DNA from: SCUD01 sp036824505
GTDB lineage: Bacteria; Pseudomonadota; Gammaproteobacteria; Steroidobacterales; Steroidobacteraceae
Assembly: GCA_036824505.1 (NCBI GenBank)
Contig: DAITAA010000007.1
Coordinates: forward strand, 58,127-122,126
DNA length: 64,000 nucleotides
Reading direction: 5' to 3'
Shown: positions 52,593-61,255 of the stretch, one piece after another
How positions within the stretch are numbered: the stretch's first letter is position 1
How the letters are laid out: every line of letters begins with the position of its first letter
The notes under the pieces: model-generated
What the model saw: the letters and a program-made list of their open reading frames with translations, nothing else
The model's database searches: none
What the model was told of the DNA's origin: nothing
Made by a program: the position numbers and the translations under genes

Positions 52593-55430
52593 ATGTACGC
52601 CATTGACCATAATGATCTGGGCACGCCGGCCGCCGCGTCGGGCGAGCCGGTGACGCTGGAAATCGACGGCAGTACCGTCACGGTGCCGGCAGGCACTTCC
52701 GTGATGCGGGCGGCAGCGCTCGCCGGCGGCAGGATTCCCAAGCTTTGCGCGACCGACAACCTGAAGGCCTTCGGTTCCTGCCGCCTGTGCCTGGTCGAAA
52801 TCGAGGGCCGCAAGGGATTCCCCGCTTCCTGCACGACCGAAGTCGCGGCCGGCATGAAGGTGCGCACGCAGTCGCCGCGGCTGCAGACATTGCGGCGCGG
52901 CGTGGTCGAACTCTATGTATCGGACCATCCGCTCGATTGCGACGAGTGCCCCGCCAATGGCCATTGCGAACTGCAGGATGCCGCCGCGGAGCTCGGCGTC
53001 GAGGGCTCGCGTTATGCGGACGGTGGCGCGACGCAGCGCGGCGTCGCGCAGGACGCCAGCAATCCGTATTTCGTATTCAACCCGGATCTCTGCATCGTGT
53101 GCTCGCGCTGCGTGCGCGCCTGTGACGAAGTGCAGGGGACGCTGGCTCTGACGATCGAGGGCCGCGGATTCGGATCGCGCGTGTCGGCAAGCCAGCACCA
53201 GACATTCCTCGAATCCGAATGCGTTTCCTGTGGAGCCTGTGTCGAGGCCTGCCCGACGGCCGCCTTGACGGAGAAACTTCCGATCGCGCTCGGCGCACCG
53301 ACGAAGGCGGTCACCACGACCTGCGGCTATTGCGGTGTCGGCTGTTCGCTGAAGGCAGAGGTCAAGGACGAAACGGTCGTCCGGATGGTTCCGAACCGCG
53401 CCGGTACGGCGAACAAGGGCCATGCCTGCGTGAAGGGGCGCTTCGCCTTTGGCTATGCGACCCATGCGGATCGCGTTCGCAAGCCGATGATCCGCAAGCG
53501 CATTACCGATCCCTGGCGCGAAGTGAGCTGGGACGAGGCGATTGGCTATGCCGCGGCCGAGTTCAAGCGCATCCAGAAGAAATACGGGCCCAATTCGGTA
53601 GGCGGCATCACGTCCTCGCGCTGCACCAACGAGGAGACCTTCCTGGTGCAGAAACTGGTGCGCGCGGCGCTCGGCACCAACAACGTCGACACCTGCGCCA
53701 GGGTCTGCCACTCGGCGACCGGCTATGGGCTGAAGCACACGCTTGGGGAATCCGCCGGTACGCAAGCCTTTACGTCGGTCATGAAGGCGGACGTGATCTT
53801 CGTGATCGGCGCCAACCCGACCGATGGACATCCGGTCTTCGCGTCGCAGTTGAAGCGTCGCCTGCGCCAGGGCGCGAAACTGATCGTGCTCGACCCCCGC
53901 GCGATTGACCTGGTGCGCACGCCCCACATCGAGGCGGCCGTGCACCTGCAGCTGCTTCCCGGCACGAACGTGGCGGTCATCAATGCGCTTGCACACGTCA
54001 TCGTGACCGAGGGCCTTGCGAATGACGCCTACGCCGAGGAGCGCTGCGAAGTCGACACCTACCGGAAGTGGAAGGCCTTCGTCTCGCAGGCGAAGAATTC
54101 CCCGGAGGCGATGGAAGCGACCAGCGGCGTGCCGGCGGCGCTCGTGCGCCAGGCGGCGCGGTTATATGCCGCGGGCCCGAACAGCGCGATCTACTACGGC
54201 CTGGGTGTCACGGAGCACAGCCAGGGCACGACCATGGTGATGGGTATCGCGAATCTCGCGATGGCGACGGGCATGCTCGGGCGCGAAGGCGTCGGCGTCA
54301 GCCCGCTGCGCGGCCAGAACAACGTGCAGGGCTCCTGCGACATGGGCTCGTTCCCGCATGAGTTCAGCGGCTATCGCCATGTGTCCGACGGCCCGACGCG
54401 CAGCCTGTTCGAGGCGGCGTGGAATGCGAAGCTCGCGAGCGAGCCGGGCTTGCGCATTCCGAACATGTTCGATGCCGCGCTCGATGGCAGCTTCCGCGGG
54501 CTCTACATCCAGGGCGAGGACTTCGTCCAGTCCGACCCCAACACGAATCACGTCGTCGCCGCGCTGTCCGCCATGGAATGCGTGGTGGTGCAGGACCTGT
54601 TCCTGATCGAGACCGCGCGCTACGCGCATGTGTTCCTGCCGGGCTCCACCTTCCTCGAGAAGGACGGCACCTTCACCAATGCCGAACGGCGCATTTCGCG
54701 CGTGCGAAAGGTCATGGAGCCGCTCGCGGGGCTCGCCGACTGGGAAGTGACGATGCAGCTGGCGCAGGCGCTGGGCTACCCGATGCACTACTCGCATCCC
54801 TCCGAGATCATGGAAGAGATCGCGCGCCTCACGCCGACCTTCCATGGTGTCACCTACGAGAAGCTCGAACGTCTCGGCAGCATCCAGTGGCCCTGCAACG
54901 ACGCAGCGCCCGAAGGCACGCCGACGATGCACGTTGGATCGTTCGTGCGCGGCAAGGGCAAGTTCTACCTGACTGAATATGTTGCGACTTCCGAGCGCAG
55001 CACCAGCCGCTTCCCGTTGCTTTTGACAACCGGGCGCGTGCTGTACCAGTACAACGTCGGGACGCAGACCCGGCGCACCTCGAACCTGGCCTGGCAGGCG
55101 GAGGACCGTCTCGACATCCATCCGGATGACGCCGAGGACCGCGGCATCAAGGACGGCGACTGGGTGGGCGTCACGAGCCGGGCCGGCGACATGGTCCTGC
55201 GGGCGGTCGTCTCGAAGCGCATGACGCCGGGCGTCGTCTACACGACGTTCCACTTCCCGGAATCCGGCGTCAACCTCGTGACGACGGAAAACTCGGACTG
55301 GGCGACCAATTGCCCCGAGTACAAGGTGACGGCCGTCGAAGTGGTCAGGGTCGGGCAGCCGGAAGCCTGGCAGGCGCGCATTCGCGCCGAGCGCAGCGCG
55401 CAGCGCAGCCCGGCATTGCCGACCACCTGA
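52593..55430 (+). CDS. fdsA: NAD-dependent formate dehydrogenase catalytic alpha subunit (Mo/W-bis-MGD)
   Basis: 945 residues. N-terminal NuoG-like part: 2Fe-2S ligands Cys52, Cys63, Cys66 and Cys80, then a His-Cys cluster (CDECPANGHCELQ) and two 4Fe-4S sites (CIVCSRCVRAC, CVSCGACVEACP). The molybdopterin part starts with CGYCGVGC. The metal ligand is Cys372 in CARVCHSATGYG, so this is a cysteine, not selenocysteine, enzyme. It oxidises formate to CO2 in the cytoplasm. Starts 1 base after fdsB. Confidence 0.95.
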   Translation: MYAIDHNDLGTPAAASGEPVTLEIDGSTVTVPAGTSVMRAAALAGGRIPKLCATDNLKAFGSCRLCLVEIEGRKGFPASCTTEVAAGMKVRTQSPRLQTLRRGVVELYVSDHPLDCDECPANGHCELQDAAAELGVEGSRYADGGATQRGVAQDASNPYFVFNPDLCIVCSRCVRACDEVQGTLALTIEGRGFGSRVSASQHQTFLESECVSCGACVEACPTAALTEKLPIALGAPTKAVTTTCGYCGVGCSLKAEVKDETVVRMVPNRAGTANKGHACVKGRFAFGYATHADRVRKPMIRKRITDPWREVSWDEAIGYAAAEFKRIQKKYGPNSVGGITSSRCTNEETFLVQKLVRAALGTNNVDTCARVCHSATGYGLKHTLGESAGTQAFTSVMKADVIFVIGANPTDGHPVFASQLKRRLRQGAKLIVLDPRAIDLVRTPHIEAAVHLQLLPGTNVAVINALAHVIVTEGLANDAYAEERCEVDTYRKWKAFVSQAKNSPEAMEATSGVPAALVRQAARLYAAGPNSAIYYGLGVTEHSQGTTMVMGIANLAMATGMLGREGVGVSPLRGQNNVQGSCDMGSFPHEFSGYRHVSDGPTRSLFEAAWNAKLASEPGLRIPNMFDAALDGSFRGLYIQGEDFVQSDPNTNHVVAALSAMECVVVQDLFLIETARYAHVFLPGSTFLEKDGTFTNAERRISRVRKVMEPLAGLADWEVTMQLAQALGYPMHYSHPSEIMEEIARLTPTFHGVTYEKLERLGSIQWPCNDAAPEGTPTMHVGSFVRGKGKFYLTEYVATSERSTSRFPLLLTTGRVLYQYNVGTQTRRTSNLAWQAEDRLDIHPDDAEDRGIKDGDWVGVTSRAGDMVLRAVVSKRMTPGVVYTTFHFPESGVNLVTTENSDWATNCPEYKVTAVEVVRVGQPEAWQARIRAERSAQRSPALPTT

Positions 55431-55446
55431 GCCGGGAATCCTGGCG

Positions 55447-55653
55447 ATGAATCCCCAGCGGCTGGTCGCGATGGCGAATGACATCGCCGCATTCTTCGCT
55501 GTCGAGCCGGACCAGGAATCGGCGGCAGACCAGGTGGCGAATCACCTCAAGAAATTCTGGGAACCGCGGATGCGCACGGAAATCCGGCGCTTCCTGGACA
55601 GTGGCGGTACAGGCCTCAGTCCCCTCGCGAGGCGCGGCGTCGAGCGTCTTTGA
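55447..55653 (+). CDS. fdsD: Formate dehydrogenase delta subunit
   Basis: 68 residues. LVAMANDIAAFFAVEPDQESAADQVANHLKKFW matches the small FdsD family, which is needed for assembly or stability of FdsGBA. Starts 16 bases after fdsA and ends the operon. Confidence 0.9.
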   Translation: MNPQRLVAMANDIAAFFAVEPDQESAADQVANHLKKFWEPRMRTEIRRFLDSGGTGLSPLARRGVERL

Positions 55654-55717
55654 ATTGTCGCGATACGGCGACGAGCCGAAGCGTGCCAGCAGCCGGCGCG
55701 TCTGTTGTGCTGTGACA

Positions 55718-57967
55718 ATGTCGCTGCGCGCACTGTGGCCGGCTTATGTCGCCTTGTTGCTGCTCGGCTGCGGCGGCGGGGGCGGGGGCTCGAGTCCGCC
55801 ACCTCCACCACCGCCGCCCGATTCGGGTCTCGACCAGCGCCCGAGCAACGCCGCCTGCCTGGCGCCCGCCCGCACGGCGGGGACTTCGACGCTATCGGCG
55901 CCGCGTGCATTCCCGAACCTGACATTCACCTCGCCGGTCGCGATGCTGCAGGCACCGGGCGATGCATCGCGATGGTTCGTGCTGGAGCAGGCGGGCGTCA
56001 TCCGCACCTTCGACAACAGCGCCACCGTCACCACGACCCAGGCATTCCTCGACATCAGCGGCCGGGTATTCAACAGCGGCGAGGCGGGGTTGCTCGGCCT
56101 GGCTTTCCATCCGGACTTCGGCGTGAACGGTCGCGCCTACGTCAACTACAGCGCATCGGTTGGCGGGCAAATCCGTTCGGTCACCTCGGAATTCACGAGC
56201 CCTGACGGTGGACTGACGCTCGATCCGAATTCCGAACGCGTGCTGCTGACGGTGAACAAGCCGGCCAGCAACCACAATGGCGGCAACCTCGCGTTCGGGC
56301 CGGACGGATTCCTGTACCTCGGTCTCGGCGACGGAGGCGGGGGCGGCGATCCGCAGGAGAACGCACAGAATCCGCAGCGCCTGCTCGGCAAGATGCTGCG
56401 CATCGATGTGGACCAGCAGCCGGGCGGCGAGCCTTATGGCATCCCGGCCGGCGCCAACGGCAATCCTTTCGCCGGCAATCCGCGCTGCAACATCGACGGC
56501 ACCGGTGTGCAGAATTGCCCGGAGATCTATGCGCTCGGCCTGCGCAACCCGTGGCGCTGGAGTTTTGATCGCCAGACCGGCGTTCTCTGGCTCGCTGATG
56601 TCGGGCAAAGCAGCTTCGAGGAGATCGACATCATCGAGCGGGGCGGCAATTACGGCTGGGATGTTCGCGAGGGTGCGCACTGCTTCGAACCGGCGAGCGG
56701 TTGCCAGACTGCGGGCCTCACCGATCCCGTCGCCGAGTACGGCCGCACGATGGGCTTCTCGATCACCGGCGGCTATGTCTATCGCGGCACGCAGACGACC
56801 GAAGTGCGCGGCCGCTACATCTTCGCGGATTTCGGCAGCGGCATGATCGCATCGCTGACACCCGAGGCCGGCGGGACTTACACGCTGAAGCCACTCGTGC
56901 AGCCCGGCGCGACGCCGCCCGGTGCACCGGGGCAACTATCGCCGTCGGCATTCGGCGAGGCAAATGACGGCGAGCTGTTCCTGCTCGACTATTCACGCGG
57001 CGAGATCCGCGAGCTCGTGTTCACGGGTGGAGGCGGTGGCGACAATGTGCCGCAACAGCTTTCCGCGACCGGATGCATCAACACGTCGGCGGCGGGCGCG
57101 CCCCCGTTGTTATCGCTGATTCCGTATGCACCCAATGCGGCGTTCTGGTCGGACGGCGCAGTCAAGGAGCGCTGGATCGGATTGCCGAATGGCCAAAACA
57201 TCGCGGTCCGCAGCGATGGTGACTGGGACCCGCCGAATGGCACGGTCCTGGTCAAGCACTTCCGCATCGGCAATCGGTTGGTCGAGACGCGCTTGTTTAT
57301 GCGTCACCCTGATGGTTCCGATGGTGTCTGGGCTGGCTACACCTATGAGTGGAACCAGGCCCAGACCGAAGCGACGCGCGTGACCGGCGGCAAGACCGTC
57401 ATGGTGGCCGGCCAGAACTGGATCTTTCCGAGTGAAGCGCAGTGCATGCAGTGCCACACGCAGGCGGCCGGCTTCAGCCTGGGCCTCGAGACGGCGCAAC
57501 TGAACGGATCGCTGACCTATGCCCAGACCGGGCGCAATGCCAACCAGATCACCACGCTGAATGCCGTCAATGTTCTCTCGCCGCGCGTCGGCGCGAATCC
57601 GCCGGCCTATGCGGATCCGGCGGACGCCAGTCGCTCGCTGACGGAGCGCGCGCGGGCCTACCTCCACACCAACTGCGCGAACTGCCATCGCCCGGGGGGG
57701 CCGACGCCGGTCACACTCGACCTGCGCCACGACACGGCGCTGGCGCAGACCGGCGCCTGCAATGTGGCGCCGAACGCCGGCGATCTTGGCATTACCGGCG
57801 CACTCATCATCGCGCCAGGTGACGGCGAGCGCTCCGTGCTGCTCGCACGGATGTCACGACGCGATGCATCCGGCATGCCGCCGGTCGCGAGTGATGTCGT
57901 CGATGCCGCCGGCGTGCAGCTGATCGGCGCGTGGATCGATTCGTTGACGGCGGCGAACTGCCAGTAA
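55718..57967 (+). CDS. Sugar-dehydrogenase (GSDH) lipoprotein fused to a diheme cytochrome domain
   Basis: 749 residues from the ATG at 55718. Signal ends in ALLLLGC, so Cys18 is the lipid anchor; a Gly6 run and a Pro8 linker follow. Residues about 60-420 are a PQQ-type glucose/sorbosone dehydrogenase beta-propeller (EAGLLGLAFHPDFGVNG, NHNGGNLAFGPDGFLYLGLGDGG, YALGLRNPWRWSFD). The rest fits the SO2930-type diheme cytochrome family, with heme motifs CMQCH and CANCH. It would oxidise a sugar or alcohol outside the inner membrane and hand electrons to its own hemes. Substrate unknown. Confidence 0.87.
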   Translation: MSLRALWPAYVALLLLGCGGGGGGSSPPPPPPPPDSGLDQRPSNAACLAPARTAGTSTLSAPRAFPNLTFTSPVAMLQAPGDASRWFVLEQAGVIRTFDNSATVTTTQAFLDISGRVFNSGEAGLLGLAFHPDFGVNGRAYVNYSASVGGQIRSVTSEFTSPDGGLTLDPNSERVLLTVNKPASNHNGGNLAFGPDGFLYLGLGDGGGGGDPQENAQNPQRLLGKMLRIDVDQQPGGEPYGIPAGANGNPFAGNPRCNIDGTGVQNCPEIYALGLRNPWRWSFDRQTGVLWLADVGQSSFEEIDIIERGGNYGWDVREGAHCFEPASGCQTAGLTDPVAEYGRTMGFSITGGYVYRGTQTTEVRGRYIFADFGSGMIASLTPEAGGTYTLKPLVQPGATPPGAPGQLSPSAFGEANDGELFLLDYSRGEIRELVFTGGGGGDNVPQQLSATGCINTSAAGAPPLLSLIPYAPNAAFWSDGAVKERWIGLPNGQNIAVRSDGDWDPPNGTVLVKHFRIGNRLVETRLFMRHPDGSDGVWAGYTYEWNQAQTEATRVTGGKTVMVAGQNWIFPSEAQCMQCHTQAAGFSLGLETAQLNGSLTYAQTGRNANQITTLNAVNVLSPRVGANPPAYADPADASRSLTERARAYLHTNCANCHRPGGPTPVTLDLRHDTALAQTGACNVAPNAGDLGITGALIIAPGDGERSVLLARMSRRDASGMPPVASDVVDAAGVQLIGAWIDSLTAANCQ

Positions 57968-58108
57968 TCACAGGGCCTTCGGTCCCTTATGCTCCGCCGA
58001 GTTCTGGAGGCATGGGGCGCCCAGCTTTCGAGCAGTGGAACCACATGCAATCGGCGTTCTTCACTTTTCACTCGCGCGGGTGCAGTATCTTTGCAGGGGG
58101 GAACTCTT

Positions 58109-58648
58109 ATGCCAATCAAGTCATTGCTCGTTACATCCTTGGTCCTTGCACTGGTCGGGTGCGGATCCGGATCCGAGGGGTCAGATGCAGCTGCTGCCGG
58201 GGATTCGGCGGCGCCAGAACGGGAGGCGGACATCCCGGGCGGCGGGGGCGGCGAGGTGCTGAAGATCAGCTCGCGCACTTACACTGGCGGCAGCGTGAAG
58301 GCGAAGGTGACCGGGTTCTTCGAGGTGGACGGGAGCCAGGAGCTGAACAAGCCCGCGAGCATCACGGACGACGGCCACACCTGGCTGCAGTACGGCGTTT
58401 CAGCAGCGCCGGAGCTGAACGTCCTCTTCACGAACGACGAATCCATGGCGGAGAACGGCGTGAACATCGGCGTCGGGCCGTACACGGTCACGGCGACGAG
58501 CACGAGCGGCGAATGCCGGACCAAGTTCGACGTGGCGCCCGCGACCATCGCCGGACACTATTCCTGCACCGGGTCCACAGGCTACAACAAGGACACCGGC
58601 CAGATGGGCAAGGTCGACATCGAGGTCGATTTCAACGCGGGGTCCTGA
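58109..58648 (+). CDS. Small lipoprotein of unknown function
   Basis: 179 residues from the ATG at 58109, preceded by AGGGGGGAA; the longer frame upstream has no coding look. Signal ends in LVLALVGC, Cys18 being lipidated. After a low-complexity linker (SGSEGSDAAAAGDSAAPERE, GGGGG) a beta-rich domain with two cysteines in GECRTKF and GHYSCTG, probably a disulfide. Repeated alternating strands suggest an immunoglobulin-like fold. No family recognised. Confidence 0.7.
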   Translation: MPIKSLLVTSLVLALVGCGSGSEGSDAAAAGDSAAPEREADIPGGGGGEVLKISSRTYTGGSVKAKVTGFFEVDGSQELNKPASITDDGHTWLQYGVSAAPELNVLFTNDESMAENGVNIGVGPYTVTATSTSGECRTKFDVAPATIAGHYSCTGSTGYNKDTGQMGKVDIEVDFNAGS

Positions 58649-58776
58649 TTACTCCAGGTCGATGCTGAATCCTATCGCATCGATCAACGCGGCTGTTGGC
58701 GGGGCATGAATCAGGCAGAGCTCGACACGATGACCGGTGAATCGGTGGCTTAGGGAGGCCAGTTTCCGCTGCGGCC

Positions 58777-61254
58777 TCAGTCGTGAGCCTCTCGCTGGCG
58801 CTCGATGACAAACCGGTCGCCGTCGACCCCGATGCCGATCGTCGTCGTCTGGTCCGGCACGATGGTGACTGAATCCTCGAGCTTCTGCCCGAGGGCGTCC
58901 ATCCGGATGCGGTAGCTGCCCGGCAGCAGCTCGCGGCTCAAGCCGCTGGTCTCGCCGGAGGCGACCAGCTTGCCGCTGCCGTCGAAGACGTCGTATGGCA
59001 GGCGCTGCGCCGCCGCCATCTTGATGGCGCGCGAGAGCTGCGCGCCGTTCTGCGCGCCGTAGTACTGCCCACCGGTCGCGCCGGCGAACGACCCGAGCTC
59101 GGCCTCGACCTTCTGGCCGGTCAACGTGAAGCCGACGATGTTGAGCGTGACGTTGACGCCCGACTTCGCGATTTCCTTCGCCGCCGATTTCGCGTTGCCT
59201 TGGCAGCTCTCCTCGCCGTCGGTGATCAGGATCACCGAGCCGCCGCCCGCGGCTTTCAGGTCGCCGACGGTCTTCAGCACCGAGCGCACCAGCGGCGTCT
59301 CGCCGCGCGGCTTGAGATTCGTCGCCGCGGTCAGGATCTTGTCGCGATCCAGCTTGTCGATCGGCACCAGCAATTCGGTGTCCTGGCAGGTCTCGGCCGA
59401 CTTGGACGAATAGCGATGGCCGTACACTCGCAGTCCGACGTTCAGGTCGTCCGGCAGCGTGCTCACGACTTCTTTCAACGTGGCGAGCGCCACCTGCCAG
59501 CGCGTGCTGTCGCCGAGCTTCGTGTTCATCGAGCCCGACACGTCGAGCACGATCTCGAGATTGGGCGTCGCCGGCTTGCTGCCCCCGCGGGTGACCTGCA
59601 GGGCGCCCTTCGGTTCCGCACCATAAGAGCCGGCGAGTCCGATCACCGCCCACATCGTCTGCGCGAAATCAGACTTGTGCTGGCTTTGCGTGTGAATCGC
59701 CTTCCACGATCCGTGGTCCAGTGTTGGTTCACGCACCTGGGTCTTCAGCAGGTAATCCACGCCGCGGCGGAACATCTCCGAGCGCACGCTGACACCGGCC
59801 TGCTTGAACGCATACAGGACCTGGCCCGTCGCGAACGGGTTCGATCCTTCCATGGCGGGAATTTCTTTCCAGCCGCCGTCGGAAGCCTGCTGCGCGGCAA
59901 GCACCTCGACCAGTGGCCACGCCGCGCGCTTCTGTTCCGAGTTGCCGTAATGGTTCAGGGCGACAATCTTGAAGACCAGGTCCTGGGTGGTGTCAGGTTC
60001 GCTGGCGGCAATCCACGCGAGTGCCTGCTCGGCTGCTCTGGCGTACTTTGGATCTGCGGAATGGGCGGCCGCCCATTTGATGGCCACGAGCGCGTTGCCT
60101 GTGAGCATGATCTGGCCTTGCACGATCGGCGGGTCCGGGTTGGCGGCGAATGGAATCGAGCCATCCGCCGCCTGGCTCCTCACGAGATAGTCGACTGCAA
60201 AGAAGAGTTCGCGGTCGGTCGCTCGTCCGCTTGCCTCGTCCGCGTTGGCATAGCCCATCGCCCCGAACGTGGCTGACACAATTTCATTCTGTTGGCCGAT
60301 CCGGCCCTCGGGCGTCGTCTGCTTGCGCATCAGGTCTGTGAGAACCTGCATCGCCGGCAGGCTCACGCGATAGCCCTGTTTGAGCGCGACCGCCTGACCC
60401 ATGAGCGCCTGGGCCTGTACGTGACAACCAAAGCATTGGTGCCCGGTTGACCAATCCACCGCCGACTGCTGCAGCCATTCGAGGCCCCGTTGCGCCGCCT
60501 CGCGCGGGCTGCCTTTCCACAGCTTCACGCCCGGCGCGCGGTTGAACAGCGGCTCATAGCCCTCGCGCACCGATTCGAGCACGCGCACTTCGGCGATCTC
60601 CACGACGCGTCCCGAGACGCCCGATAGCAGGCGAAGCTTGACGAATCGCGCCTCGGTCGCCGGGAAAGTGATCGTCTGCTCGCCAGGCTTTGCCTCCAGC
60701 GTTGCGGTCACGACCCGCGTGAAGCGTTCGGGCGCGCTGTCCATCGAGGTCCAGACCTCGACTCCAGCAGGAGCGGTCGAGACATCTTCCACCTTCACCG
60801 TCGGCGCGTCGGGAGGAGTAATTGCGATTGCACCGATCAGCGCAGGCTGTCGCTCGTAGAAGGAAAACACGATGTCCTGGGGGTATTTCGTCCAGTAGAT
60901 CTTGCTGTACATCCCGTATGGCGACCAGTCCGCGGGGGCAAACCACGTCGAATCCAGGCGGCCATCAATCAACCTGTTGCCCATCAGGCCGGGACCATAG
61001 AAGCCGGTCAATTCCTCGACTGCGCCGCCGACGTCGGCTGCGGCCAGGTTGACGTCGGTCAGGGTAGCTGGAGCCTCCGGCTCGGGCGGCGCCGCAACGG
61101 GCGCTTCCGACCCAGACGGCGCTGTAACGGCCGTCGCCGTCGCGTGAGAGTCCGTTGCGGGCGCGCCCGCCGCAGGAGACTCATCGCCCTTGCGCGCGCA
61201 CGCCACCGCTGCAATGGCCATGATCACGACGATCGCTTGACGCCTGGCGTACAT
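58777..61254 (-). CDS. Multidomain heme/VWA lipoprotein, tandem copy 1
   Basis: 825 residues. Signal ends in AAVAC (Cys19 lipid anchor), then an Ala/Pro-rich linker. About 62-225: discoidin-like (F5/8 type C) beta domain (LIDGRLDSTWF, EARFVKLRLLSG). About 245-540: helical region with terpene-cyclase/prenyltransferase-type repeats (REAAQRGLEWLQQ, QASDGGWKE, FAQTMWAVIGLAG) carrying one heme motif, CFGCH at Cys274/Cys277/His278. About 565-745: VWA domain with MIDAS DVSGSMNT (Asp571, Ser573, Ser575). About 755-825: PEGA-like beta domain. It is periplasmic or outer-membrane exposed. Function unknown; overlap of heme and cyclase-like repeats is unusual. Gap to copy 2 is 1 base. Confidence 0.85.
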   Translation of the reverse strand: MYARRQAIVVIMAIAAVACARKGDESPAAGAPATDSHATATAVTAPSGSEAPVAAPPEPEAPATLTDVNLAAADVGGAVEELTGFYGPGLMGNRLIDGRLDSTWFAPADWSPYGMYSKIYWTKYPQDIVFSFYERQPALIGAIAITPPDAPTVKVEDVSTAPAGVEVWTSMDSAPERFTRVVTATLEAKPGEQTITFPATEARFVKLRLLSGVSGRVVEIAEVRVLESVREGYEPLFNRAPGVKLWKGSPREAAQRGLEWLQQSAVDWSTGHQCFGCHVQAQALMGQAVALKQGYRVSLPAMQVLTDLMRKQTTPEGRIGQQNEIVSATFGAMGYANADEASGRATDRELFFAVDYLVRSQAADGSIPFAANPDPPIVQGQIMLTGNALVAIKWAAAHSADPKYARAAEQALAWIAASEPDTTQDLVFKIVALNHYGNSEQKRAAWPLVEVLAAQQASDGGWKEIPAMEGSNPFATGQVLYAFKQAGVSVRSEMFRRGVDYLLKTQVREPTLDHGSWKAIHTQSQHKSDFAQTMWAVIGLAGSYGAEPKGALQVTRGGSKPATPNLEIVLDVSGSMNTKLGDSTRWQVALATLKEVVSTLPDDLNVGLRVYGHRYSSKSAETCQDTELLVPIDKLDRDKILTAATNLKPRGETPLVRSVLKTVGDLKAAGGGSVILITDGEESCQGNAKSAAKEIAKSGVNVTLNIVGFTLTGQKVEAELGSFAGATGGQYYGAQNGAQLSRAIKMAAAQRLPYDVFDGSGKLVASGETSGLSRELLPGSYRIRMDALGQKLEDSVTIVPDQTTTIGIGVDGDRFVIERQREAHD

Positions 61255-61255
61255 G

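Noticed and set aside
53700..53720. Selenocysteine at the active site of formate dehydrogenase
   Set aside because: The codon at the metal-ligand position is TGC (Cys372), and no in-frame TGA occurs.
55780..55830. Simple repeat of CCN and GGN triplets
   Set aside because: It encodes the Gly and Pro linker of a lipoprotein and is in frame, not a separate repeat element.
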